A stretch of 5,926 nt of DNA from Methylocapsa sp. (GCA_017353815.1 JAFMSB010000118.1:1-5926); one strand, 5' to 3'. Positions 1 through 5,926 are shown, counted from the first letter of the stretch. Notes: generated by a model from the letters alone, not told the origin. Program-made: numbers and translations.

Positions 1-1613
1 TGACCGGGTCCTGGCCCAGGGCAGCCGGTAAACCCGTCGTCCGAGGTCGCACCCGGGCCGCTGACTACGATACCCGCCGTGGTGCCGGTCCCCGAAAATT
101 GGATGAAGGCTGCACTTGGAAAACCGCCCGTCACGTTCCGGCTCTTATTGGTGATGGTGAAGCCCAGGACCCCGGCACCCGATTTGTCCAAGCCGAATGC
201 CGGATAGGACACGCTATAGCCGGTCCCCGGGACGACATAGCCCTGCTTGAAGATCGAGGCCGAAGGGACACCGTTTCTGCTTACGGACGGCTTCAAGACG
301 AACCAAGCGAGGACGTTGCGCAAGAGATTATCGCTATCCCGGGACCGGAAGGCGAGAGCCCCGGAGAGTTTGCCGTTCGCCTTTTGGATCGTGGCTTGGA
401 AGGCGGCATAGCCGCCGTCGAGCAATGGTGCAGATGTAACGCCTTGCGATTTGCAGTAGGGGCCAATGACATTGGGCTCGGTCTGAGGCACCGTCGTCGA
501 GGCATAGGCCTCGGCCGGAATATCGATGGCAGCGGTGCGCAAAGACGATGGCTTGGTGACAATGTTATTGGTGTTCGAGATCGCCCAGACGCGGATGTTG
601 TGCGAGAAGTCAACGATATTGCGCGCTTCCATTAGATATTCGGTGCCATTCGCGCGCGTTTCAAAAGGCTCGCCTGGCGCCGGAACGCTGGGTTGCACCA
701 CGAAGTCGTTTGGATATGCGAAGCGTATCGGAGTGGCGCCGGCTCCCCCTTCGAGCTTGGATTTCGACACCGCGTATGTCGCGGCGGCGACGAGATCTCC
801 CGATGAGGCGTTGAAGAGATCGACGCTGACATAAAAGCCGTTGGCATCGTAGCCAGCCTTCGGATAGTCGGGCAAACAATCCAATGCGCCGCATCCCGGC
901 AAATCCTTGCTGGCCGCCCGGACGTGATAGATGAAATAGCTGCCAAGCGGACTGCTCGTTTTGCTGACCGCGATATCGATTTTTTCCACGCTTCCCGAGC
1001 CGCCGGTGAATATGGGCGCATTGCTTTCTATCACGGTCAAAAACCAACGCTTTGTCGTGGGATCGAAAAAGGCTTGGGGGTCGGTCAAGCCGCTGCCCGC
1101 AGTGGCCTTGAAAAAAGACGAGGCAGCAATCGGATTGGAGAGCGCGGCGCCGCTGGCTGCATTGAAGAATCGCACGACGAGATTGTTGATTTCCGCGGCG
1201 ACATTGTTGTTGACAGCGAGGCCCTGATCTGGCGGTTCAAATTCGGCGCCATTGGCCGTGACATTATCGATTGAGTGTATGCCAATGAACCCTTTCACGC
1301 TCCCGAAGTTTGGCGTTACGCTTACGTTAGGCTCGATCGGCGGCAATTGCTCGGAGATCGATGTTCGGGGGTTTAAGGTCGTGCTGCCGTCGGGCAGGAG
1401 ATGATTCGGCATCTCGATGGCACGACTCGCCCGCTGAGCAACCGCTGGCTGCGCAGCCAGCTCCGCGACCGAAACTTCTCCCGCTGGATTGATCGCCGGG
1501 AAAATTGTCGATGCCGCCTCCAATTTCGATTGGGCAATAGCCCCGCCGCAGCCAACGGCCAAAAGATATGGGTGAAGCAGAGCCGGCAATAGTGACCCAA
1601 TCGCACTTTTCAT
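1..1613 (-). CDS. Secreted, probably beta-propeller-like protein (3' end outside window)
   Basis: An open frame of 537 codons runs from ATG at 1613 to the left edge without a stop, so the C-terminus is missing. The start is supported by GGAG at 1621-1624, seven bases upstream. Residues 1-27 form a Sec signal peptide: short basic start, hydrophobic core, and AIA followed by Q28 as a signal peptidase I site. A proline-rich linker follows to about residue 100. Family-like motifs are EPPDQGLAV (126-134), LTDPQAFFDPTTKRWF (176-191), DYPKAGYDANGFYVSVDLF (249-267) and SYPAFGLDKSGAGVLGF (469-485). From memory, the patterns PPD..gavG, DP...yD...RWf, DYPKfgv..dgyY and yPa.avd..G.....gf recur in exported bacterial proteins thought to fold as beta-propellers. 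Four cysteines (241, 246, 387, 531) lie in the exported part. The visible end is rich in Gly and Pro, perhaps a linker to a further domain. The role is unknown; protein or glycan binding at the cell surface is only a guess. Confidence 0.88.
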   Translation of the reverse strand, partial: MKSAIGSLLPALLHPYLLAVGCGGAIAQSKLEAASTIFPAINPAGEVSVAELAAQPAVAQRASRAIEMPNHLLPDGSTTLNPRTSISEQLPPIEPNVSVTPNFGSVKGFIGIHSIDNVTANGAEFEPPDQGLAVNNNVAAEINNLVVRFFNAASGAALSNPIAASSFFKATAGSGLTDPQAFFDPTTKRWFLTVIESNAPIFTGGSGSVEKIDIAVSKTSSPLGSYFIYHVRAASKDLPGCGALDCLPDYPKAGYDANGFYVSVDLFNASSGDLVAAATYAVSKSKLEGGAGATPIRFAYPNDFVVQPSVPAPGEPFETRANGTEYLMEARNIVDFSHNIRVWAISNTNNIVTKPSSLRTAAIDIPAEAYASTTVPQTEPNVIGPYCKSQGVTSAPLLDGGYAAFQATIQKANGKLSGALAFRSRDSDNLLRNVLAWFVLKPSVSRNGVPSASIFKQGYVVPGTGYSVSYPAFGLDKSGAGVLGFTITNKSRNVTGGFPSAAFIQFSGTGTTAGIVVSGPGATSDDGFTGCPGPGPG

Positions 1614-1649
1614 GAATCTTCTCCGCTACTTCGTTGGCTCGATCCAGCC

Positions 1650-1682
1650 GCGGCGAAGCTGCGGATGCACCAGCTTCGCCGC
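1650..1682. promoter_or_regulatory. Long perfect hairpin in the leader of the secreted propeller-like gene
   Basis: Positions 1650-1661 pair perfectly with 1671-1682 (12 bp, core GGCGAAGCTG/CAGCTTCGCC) around a nine-base loop. On the minus strand it sits about 25 bases upstream of the GGAG ribosome-binding site of the gene starting at 1613, so it could fold in that gene's leader. Read on the plus strand it is followed within six bases by TTTTT (1688-1692), as in an intrinsic terminator, although no plus-strand gene needs one. The right arm belongs to the duplicated intergenic block, but the other copy (3175-3184) has no matching left arm, so the hairpin is unique to this copy. Function is not established. 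Confidence 0.5.
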
Positions 1683-1880
1683 AGCCGTTTTTAAGCCGGA
1701 ACTTGCCTGGGCGCATCCCCTAAAAAGAGGACACGCACGGTGAATGCAGGGTGAATTGGGTGTGAGGCGCATACGGGCCGTTCGTGCCGTGCGCCCTCCC
1801 GCGTCAATTTCGTGAAGAAAGGGGGATAAAAGCCTCGCGGCGCACCCGCGAGGCTCTTTTGCTTCTGCGGTCCGGCCGTC
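1671..1880. repeat. Duplicated intergenic block, copy 1
   Basis: This gap aligns with 3175-3393 in the same orientation. Shared stretches include CAGCTTCGCC, then TTTTTAAGCC followed by GAACTTGCCTGG and CGCATCCCC, then GTGTGA and CGGGCCGT, and finally the terminator stem with TCTTTTGCTTCTG and CCGGCCGTCTCAGTT running into the stop codon of the upstream gene. The middle is more diverged, with small indels. It is the 3' flank carried along when the neighbouring HExxE gene was duplicated in tandem. No open frame in it looks real. Confidence 0.8.
1828..1860 (-). terminator. Intrinsic terminator after the first-listed HExxE gene (1881-3110)
   Basis: A perfect 9-bp stem, GCCTCGCGG (1832-1840) with CCGCGAGGC (1846-1854), encloses loop CGCAC. 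It is flanked by AAAA on the left and TCTTTT on the right, so it can act in both directions. On the minus strand it starts 20 bases after the stop codon at 1881 and ends in a short T-run. It should separate this gene from the secreted gene starting at 1613. The 23-base hairpin is the exact reverse complement of the equivalent hairpin at 3345-3367. Confidence 0.85.
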
Positions 1881-3110
1881 TCAGTTCGGAAATGTTCCGC
1901 CGGGCGGGCACACCTTTGACGGGCCGCCGAAAGTCCCATGCATGGAATATTTGCCGCCCGCGGTCATGCTCTGGAAAAATGGGTCATGGTCCTTGGAATA
2001 GTACCACGACCAGAACACCGTCTCCTGCGGATTATAGGTCACGCCATTGGCCATCTTGATCGCTGGATAATCCGTGCCGGTCAACGGGTCGCCAACTTCC
2101 CAGTTATTCTGGCAGCCGGATACTTGGCCGATGTTGCCCCATGCGGGGGTCGGATTGGTGCCGAGCGGATCGTCCAGCCACTCGCCAATTTCATGCGCCG
2201 CAATTGAAACATTTTTGATCCCAGGACTGGTCCAATCGCCCGTCGTGTCGTAATCTGTTGGCGAGTAGGTCTGCTTGTTGCTAGCTGTCCCATGATACCC
2301 GAGGATGCAGCAATTGCTCCCGTTGTAGAACACCGTGTCGCGCATGAGGAGGATCACAAAGGAGGTCGGGTCGGCATGGACCGCCGGGAGAACCTTCGTG
2401 ACGAAATAATTATTAAAGAAGTTGAAGTCGAGACCGCCCAGCAAACTGCAGCTGCCGCCAACGAGGATCTGGCTGTGGCCACTGGTGGTTGCCGCAGATA
2501 TTGTCTGCGTTGCGGCAACGCTCACATCAAAGATCGTTCTGTAGGGACTGCTCGCGCCCCCGATTGCCTTCAGGAACTCAGCCCGGCGATGGGTGCCATT
2601 ATAGGTGTCTGTGCCCATAATCACGCCATTAACTTTCGCGCCGTGCCCAGCGCCTGTGGCGCCATCAAATATCACGGGCTTTAGAATCGGCGATGCAAGA
2701 AAATTTGCCAGGTCGGTATGCCCAAGTGACCCTCCACAGTTATTCGCAACAATGGAGCTGAAAGTGCTGCTGCCAATGTGAATGACCATCGGAACCAGGA
2801 GTATTTTGACGTGCGTCGCGGTGAGGGGCTTCGAAAACGGCGACTGCCCCACGATCACGTCCGTATATGTTGTGCCGTTCTTGCTCGCCTTGACGGGAAA
2901 GCTGTTGAGGGGGATGGTCGCGCCTTTTATCGACGCGGCCAGCGCATCCTCGGTCTTCCCTGGGAAAGGAATAACGGTAACAAAGCCCTTTAGAGGCGGG
3001 GTCAGCACCCCTTGGGCACGGGCTTTATCCTTGCCCGCCATAAGAAGGAGGCCCGCAGCGCACAGTATCATGAGGGCCACTAACAATAGTGACCTCACAG
3101 CATTTTTCAT
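1881..3110 (-). CDS. Secreted HExxE/ExGD protein, paralogue B (EXORDIUM-like layout)
   Basis: 409 residues. ATG at 3110 follows a strong purine-rich ribosome-binding site, GAGAGGGAG (3119-3127), eight bases upstream. Residues 1-32 are a Sec signal peptide with a long hydrophobic core and an ARA site before Q33. The mature protein carries GTDTYNGTHRRAEFLKAIGG (166-185), the vicinal pair NCCILGYHG (266-274), AAHEIGEWLDDP (304-315), WEVGDPLTG (337-345) and YNPQETVFWSW (359-369). H306, E307 and E310 form HExxE, with E338 and D341 as possible further ligands or acids. There are six mature cysteines: 125, 221, 267, 268, 333 and 401. The order HExxE, ExGD, YN and an aromatic WxW-like strand matches my recollection of plant EXORDIUM proteins (HELAE, EIGD, QWxW) and of unnamed bacterial secreted proteins. 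A metal site is inferred only, and the canonical third histidine of HExxH peptidases is absent. About two thirds identical by eye to the 3394-4626 protein, most strongly in the C-terminal half. Confidence 0.9.
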   Translation of the reverse strand: MKNAVRSLLLVALMILCAAGLLLMAGKDKARAQGVLTPPLKGFVTVIPFPGKTEDALAASIKGATIPLNSFPVKASKNGTTYTDVIVGQSPFSKPLTATHVKILLVPMVIHIGSSTFSSIVANNCGGSLGHTDLANFLASPILKPVIFDGATGAGHGAKVNGVIMGTDTYNGTHRRAEFLKAIGGASSPYRTIFDVSVAATQTISAATTSGHSQILVGGSCSLLGGLDFNFFNNYFVTKVLPAVHADPTSFVILLMRDTVFYNGSNCCILGYHGTASNKQTYSPTDYDTTGDWTSPGIKNVSIAAHEIGEWLDDPLGTNPTPAWGNIGQVSGCQNNWEVGDPLTGTDYPAIKMANGVTYNPQETVFWSWYYSKDHDPFFQSMTAGGKYSMHGTFGGPSKVCPPGGTFPN

Positions 3111-3174
3111 TTAATTTTCTCCCTCTCGTAAATAAGAATGTGGCAATCAGGCGGTGCCGCCAACTAGGGGCACG

Positions 3175-3393
3175 CAGCTTCGCCAGGGCGGTTTTTAAGC
3201 CAGAACTTGCCTGGCCGCATCCCCCAAACAGGGACGCAGGGCGAATTCCAGCTTGATCTCGAGTGTGATGCACTTGCGGGCCGTCCGCGCCGCGCTCAAG
3301 CATGCGCGCGCCGCAGTTTAAAGAGATTTTGGGGCAAAAGAGAAGCCTCGCGGGTGCGCCGCGAGGCTCTTTTGCTTCTGTGGCCCGGCCGTC
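3175..3393. repeat. Duplicated intergenic block, copy 2
   Basis: This is the counterpart of 1671-1880 and is the 3' flank of the gene at 3394-4626. The best-kept part is 3189-3226 (a T-run, AAGCC, GAACTTGCCTGG, CGCATCCCC) and the terminator end, 3345-3393. Within it GCCAG (3199-3203) and CTGGC (3211-3215) form a short inverted repeat around AACTTGC, which is imperfect in the other copy. Together with the paralogous genes it defines a tandem unit of about 1.5 kb. Confidence 0.8.
3336..3373 (-). terminator. Intrinsic terminator after HExxE paralogue C (3394-4626)
   Basis: The stem GCCTCGCGG (3345-3353) pairs with CCGCGAGGC (3359-3367) around loop GTGCG. AAAAG lies to the left and TCTTTT to the right. 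On the minus strand it begins 20 bases after the stop codon and ends in TTCTCTTTT. Its distance from the stop codon equals that of the copy after paralogue B, but the hairpin itself is inverted relative to that copy. Confidence 0.85.
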
Positions 3394-4626
3394 TCAGTTT
3401 GGGAATGTTCCGCCGGGCAGACATGGCTTTGATGGGCCGCCGAAAGTGCCGTGCATGGAATATTTCCCTCCAGCCGTCATTTGCTGGAAGTAGGCATCAT
3501 GATCTTTGGAATAAAACCATGACCAGAACACGGTCTCCTGCGGATTGTAGGTCACGCCATTGGCCATCTTGATTACGGGATAATCCTTGCCCGTCAATGG
3601 ATCGCCGACTTCCCAGTTATTCTGGCAGCCGGATACCTGGCCGATGTTTCCCCAATTGGGTGCCGGATTCGTGCCGAGCGGATCGTCTAGCCATTCGCCG
3701 ACTTCATGTGCGGCAATCGAAACATTGGCGATGGCGGGTCCGAAGGCTCCGGTCGTATCGTAATCGGTGGGAGCGTAGGTCTGCAGATTGCCGAGCGCGC
3801 CATGATAGCCGAGAATGCAGCAATTGCTTGTGTAGGTGTCGTAGAGAACCGTATCGCGCATCAGCAAAACCACGAAGGTCGCGGGCGTAGCTTGAACCTT
3901 GGGAAGAACAGTATTGGCGAAATAATTGTCGAAGAAATTGATCTCCAGTCCGCCAAGAATGCTGCAGCCGCCGGCATTGTAAACGATCGCGCTGTGACCC
4001 GCAGAGGTTGCCGCGGAAATGGTTTGCGCGGGCGCAATCGTCACGTCGAACACCGTCTTGTAAGCGCTCGCTGGGCCGCCGATCGCCTTCAAGAACTCGG
4101 CCCGGCGTTGGGTGCCGTTGTAGGTGTCCGTACCCATATCGACGCCGTTGACGCGCGCCGCATGGCCCGCGCCCGTGCCCCCATCGAAGGCCACGGGAAT
4201 GAGAATGGGCGAGTTCAGGAAGTTTTGCAGGTCGGAGTGTCCCATCGACCCGCCGCAGCTGTTTGCGGCCGTCGAATTAAACACATGATTGCCGATGTGG
4301 ACAACCATCGGAACCACCAGCATTTTGACATGAGTCGCAGCTGGTGGCGATGCAAACGGAGACTGCCCGACGACCATGTTGGTATAGGATTGCCCATCCT
4401 TGCTCGCCTTGAATGTAAAGCTGGCAAGCGGGACGGTTGCCGCTGCATGCGACGCGGCGAGCGCCTCTTTCGCCGTCCCCCCTTTCCAGGGGATCACGAT
4501 TGAATACCCCTTAAGCGGCGCGGTTTGGCCGGCTTTCGCTTTGCCGCCACCTATCAATAGGGCGAGTACAGGAAGGCATAGAAAAAGAATGAAAACCGGC
4601 ACGCAAGAACCAGTTAAATTTTTCAT
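3394..4626 (-). CDS. Secreted HExxE/ExGD protein, paralogue C (EXORDIUM-like layout)
   Basis: 410 residues with the start taken at ATG 4626. The frame is open up to 4692, but the extra 22 residues would put a charged tail before the signal peptide, whereas 4626 has GGAG six bases upstream and an MKN start like its paralogue. Residues 1-32 are a Sec signal peptide with an AKA site. Motifs mirror the paralogue: GTDTYNGTQRRAEFLKAIGG (165-184), NCCILGYHG (268-276), AAHEVGEWLDDP (305-316, with H307, E308, E311), WEVGDPLTG (338-346) and YNPQETVFWSW (360-370). The six mature cysteines (124, 221, 269, 270, 334, 402) are all conserved, which suggests disulfides after export. The final 70 residues are almost unchanged between the two, while signal peptide and early mature region differ freely. 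HExxE plus ExGD may be a metal site, but catalysis is unproven. A 138-base gap separates it from the upstream gene, with a candidate promoter in it. Confidence 0.9.
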   Translation of the reverse strand: MKNLTGSCVPVFILFLCLPVLALLIGGGKAKAGQTAPLKGYSIVIPWKGGTAKEALAASHAAATVPLASFTFKASKDGQSYTNMVVGQSPFASPPAATHVKMLVVPMVVHIGNHVFNSTAANSCGGSMGHSDLQNFLNSPILIPVAFDGGTGAGHAARVNGVDMGTDTYNGTQRRAEFLKAIGGPASAYKTVFDVTIAPAQTISAATSAGHSAIVYNAGGCSILGGLEINFFDNYFANTVLPKVQATPATFVVLLMRDTVLYDTYTSNCCILGYHGALGNLQTYAPTDYDTTGAFGPAIANVSIAAHEVGEWLDDPLGTNPAPNWGNIGQVSGCQNNWEVGDPLTGKDYPVIKMANGVTYNPQETVFWSWFYSKDHDAYFQQMTAGGKYSMHGTFGGPSKPCLPGGTFPN

Positions 4627-4632
4627 AAATTG

Positions 4633-4637
4633 CTCCA
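4633..4637 (-). promoter_or_regulatory. Ribosome-binding site fixing the start of paralogue C
   Basis: On the minus strand TGGAG lies six bases before ATG 4626. No comparable site precedes the alternative start at 4692, so this decides in favour of the shorter protein with an intact N-terminal signal peptide. Confidence 0.7.
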
Positions 4638-4663
4638 AAATCAATTTTTCATGGTACAGAAAT

Positions 4664-4692
4664 AATCTACGCGAATGCCAATAGAAAAACAA
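4664..4692 (-). promoter_or_regulatory. Candidate sigma-70-type promoter for paralogue C
   Basis: On the minus strand TTGTTT (4687-4692) and TAGATT (4664-4669) are separated by exactly 17 bases. They match the -35 and -10 consensus at 3 and 4 of 6 positions. The region 4620-4770 is clearly more AT-rich than the genes around it. The -10 element lies 37 bases upstream of the start codon, leaving room for a short leader. The match is weak, so this is only a candidate. Confidence 0.35.
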
Positions 4693-4764
4693 TAAATGGC
4701 CCGTCGAAACTCTGGAAGCTGAAGAAATTTGGCCGGTCCGGAGGAAAATAAGTTGATTATCTTT

Positions 4765-5358
4765 CTACCGCTTCTCGAAAGGCTTCTCTATTTCGGACTT
4801 TACCTCCTCGTTTGTTAGAACTGCAGTGGCCAGGCATGCGGGAAAATCGGCGGCGTGTTGGCAAGCCCGGGCGGAAGAATGGATGATTTTGGCGACTGCC
4901 GATTCGCAAAGGCTGATCTCGCCCAAATTGAGGCCCCCGGTTGATTTCACAAAGGCCTCGCTAATGGCAAGCCGGCAGGGAGGCTCGAAGCTCCAATGCA
5001 CGCTCCGGCTGTTCCGGCACTTTTTGTCCTCTATTCTTTCAAGCGGCGCGGAAAGCCTGACGGCCGCGGCGGTGATGCTTGCGGAAATTTGCTCTTCGCT
5101 CAAATTCTCGCCCGGAGTGAGCGGCGGCGAGGCGCAGCTGATGACGCCTGTGGTAAACTCCTCGGCGATTTCGCGCCGGAGGTTGGCCGCCATGACCCGT
5201 TCTTGATAAGTGCGATAATCGCCGCTCGTCGAGAATGTGTCGTATTGCTTGCGCTCGAAGAACAGCGATCCGGCAAATACGACACCCAGCACCGACAGGA
5301 TGCCAAAGGCCGTAAGGGTAATCATGAGCCCGCGATTGGGATCCTGCTGCGAATTCAC
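4765..5358 (-). CDS. Membrane-anchored six-cysteine protein of unknown function
   Basis: 197 residues, not recognised. Translation probably starts at GTG 5358, because AGAGGGG (5362-5368) lies just upstream; the next ATG, codon 12 at 5325, has no ribosome-binding site. A short N-terminus with one arginine precedes one hydrophobic segment (about residues 11-33), followed by a charged region FERKQYD. The rest is soluble, largely helical in character, with six cysteines (75, 114, 128, 151, 166, 175), the last four at spacings of 22, 14 and 8. An even number of cysteines after a single membrane anchor suggests a periplasmic domain with disulfides, but the charges flanking the helix do not settle the topology. 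The C-terminus is rich in Glu and Lys. It lies 138 bases upstream of paralogue C on the same strand and could be partly co-transcribed with it; no clear terminator was seen between them. Confidence 0.75.
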   Translation of the reverse strand: MNSQQDPNRGLMITLTAFGILSVLGVVFAGSLFFERKQYDTFSTSGDYRTYQERVMAANLRREIAEEFTTGVISCASPPLTPGENLSEEQISASITAAAVRLSAPLERIEDKKCRNSRSVHWSFEPPCRLAISEAFVKSTGGLNLGEISLCESAVAKIIHSSARACQHAADFPACLATAVLTNEEVKSEIEKPFEKR

Positions 5359-5361
5359 CTG

Positions 5362-5368
5362 CCCCTCT
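5362..5368 (-). promoter_or_regulatory. Ribosome-binding site supporting a GTG start
   Basis: Minus-strand AGAGGGG ends three bases before GTG 5358, with its AGAGG core five bases away. The absence of any such site before the in-frame ATG at 5325 makes GTG the better start. Confidence 0.55.
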
Positions 5369-5442
5369 GTGGCTTACGGGCGAAGCTGGCAGCCGCGCGG
5401 CACCTCTACCGTGCAGACGCGCGGCCGAACTTATCAAGTTAA

Positions 5443-5466
5443 GCTTGCCGCTGGCTGGCCGCAAGC
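5443..5466 (-). terminator. Weak hairpin after qor, possible terminator
   Basis: GCTTGC (5443-5448) pairs with GCAAGC (5461-5466), with two more inner pairs after a mismatch. It begins 15 bases beyond the qor stop codon on the minus strand. There is no proper T-run after it, so termination here is uncertain. Just beyond it, AACTT (5428-5432) and AAGTT (5436-5440) form a small inverted repeat. The rest of the 122-base gap shows nothing else I can support. Confidence 0.3.
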
Positions 5467-5480
5467 CCGAAAAGCCGCAC

Positions 5481-5926
5481 TCACGGGATAAGGACTGTCG
5501 CCCCTATTGTCTGCCGGCTTTCGAGCGCGCGATGCACATCGACCGCTTCATCCAAAGGCGCGGTGCGGTGCAGCGGAATTTTGACCATTCCGTCCGCGAC
5601 CGCGCGAAAGAGCTCGCGCGCCATCTTTTCCAGATCTTCCCGCTTTTCGGTGTAGGTGTGAAGCGATGGGCGGGTCGCAAACAGGGATCCTTTGGCGGTG
5701 AGAAGCCCTAGATTGAAAGACTCGATGGGCCCGGAAGCAGAGCCAAAGCTCACGAACATGCCAAGCGGCCGCAGGCAGTCAAGCGAGGCCGGAAAGGTCG
5801 CCTTGCCCACGCCATCATAGACCACGTCGCAAAGCTTCCCCTTGGTGATTTCTTTTACCCGCGCGGCAAAATCCTCTTCTCTATAGAGGATTACATGTTT
5901 GGCGCCCGCCTTTTTGGCACGCGCGG
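5481..5926 (-). CDS. qor: NADPH:quinone oxidoreductase, C-terminal part (5' end outside window)
   Basis: The last 147 residues of a medium-chain dehydrogenase/reductase of the zinc-independent quinone oxidoreductase type, a cytoplasmic enzyme that reduces quinones with NADPH. The frame is open to the right edge, so the N-terminal catalytic domain and the start of the nucleotide-binding fold are not visible; E. coli Qor is about 327 residues, so somewhat over half is missing. Visible motifs, numbered within the fragment, match my recollection of E. coli Qor closely: KAGAKHVILYREEDF (5-19; E. coli AGAWQVINYREEDL), DVVYDGVG (33-40), SLDCLRPLGMFVSFGSASG (47-65), LLTAKGSLFATRPSL (74-88) and the terminal ALESRQTIGATVLIP (133-147). 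The apparent start at 5825 is only an internal GTG. The gene looks like ordinary housekeeping or stress metabolism with no obvious link to the secreted proteins downstream. Confidence 0.93.
   Translation of the reverse strand, partial: ARAKKAGAKHVILYREEDFAARVKEITKGKLCDVVYDGVGKATFPASLDCLRPLGMFVSFGSASGPIESFNLGLLTAKGSLFATRPSLHTYTEKREDLEKMARELFRAVADGMVKIPLHRTAPLDEAVDVHRALESRQTIGATVLIP

Noticed and set aside
99..635. 178-codon plus-strand open frame
   Set aside because: It lies entirely opposite the secreted propeller-like gene, whose frame is open for 537 codons with a signal peptide and family motifs.
1545..1560. Possible lipobox (AVGC) in the signal peptide of the secreted protein
   Set aside because: Residue -3 is alanine and -2 is valine, a poor lipobox, while a clean AIA signal peptidase I site follows five residues later.
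1327..1716. 129-codon minus-strand frame overlapping the start of the secreted gene
   Set aside because: It is out of frame with the supported ATG at 1613, is arginine-rich with no motifs, and runs through the leader hairpin.
1691..1939. 82-codon minus-strand frame across the intergenic block
   Set aside because: It crosses the terminator and the 3' end of paralogue B in another frame and has no counterpart in the second copy of the block.
3150..3161. GGCGGTGCCGCC palindrome upstream of paralogue B
   Set aside because: The stem would have a two-base loop, or only four pairs with a workable loop, with no T-run nearby; likely chance in GC-rich DNA.
3706..4503. 265-codon open frame on the plus strand opposite paralogue C
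   Set aside because: Its codons lie exactly over those of the minus-strand gene, an arrangement that often stays open in GC-rich genes. The equivalent frame opposite paralogue B is broken into pieces, and it has no recognisable protein features.
4627..4692. 22-residue N-terminal extension of paralogue C
   Set aside because: It has no ribosome-binding site, would bury the signal peptide behind a charged tail, overlaps the candidate promoter and is absent in paralogue B.

Overview
The window looks like chromosomal DNA of a moderately high-GC Gram-negative bacterium, most likely an alphaproteobacterium. This is inferred from the base composition, the dense packing of signal-peptide proteins and a proteobacterial-type quinone oxidoreductase; the species cannot be fixed from the sequence. 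All five genes lie on the minus strand, so transcription runs from the right end to the left. No tRNA, rRNA, CRISPR array, insertion sequence or integrase was seen.

Layout in the direction of transcription: (1) 5926-5481, the C-terminal part of a zinc-independent NADPH:quinone oxidoreductase (qor), cut by the window edge. (2) 5358-4765, an unrecognised 197-residue protein with one N-terminal membrane segment and six cysteines, starting at GTG. (3) 4626-3394 and (4) 3110-1881, two paralogous secreted proteins of 410 and 409 residues. They share an HExxE motif followed by an ExGD motif, six cysteines in the mature part and a nearly invariant C-terminus. (5) 1613-1, a long secreted protein still open at the left edge. 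It has motifs of a widespread but poorly characterised family of exported, probably beta-propeller, proteins.

The two HExxE genes arose by tandem duplication of a unit of about 1.5 kb that includes the downstream intergenic DNA. Each is followed by a strong hairpin terminator, so genes 3, 4 and 5 are probably separate transcripts rather than one operon. The terminator hairpins are exact reverse complements of each other while their flanks are in the same orientation: one 23-bp hairpin has flipped in place since the duplication.

The common theme of genes 3-5, and perhaps gene 2, is export: three Sec-type signal peptides in a row. The HExxE/ExGD/aromatic layout resembles the C-terminal part of plant EXORDIUM-like proteins and related uncharacterised bacterial secreted proteins. 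A metal-binding or peptidase-like activity is possible but not demonstrated. No gap between genes exceeds 300 bases; the gaps hold terminators, a duplicated intergenic block, a leader hairpin and one candidate promoter.
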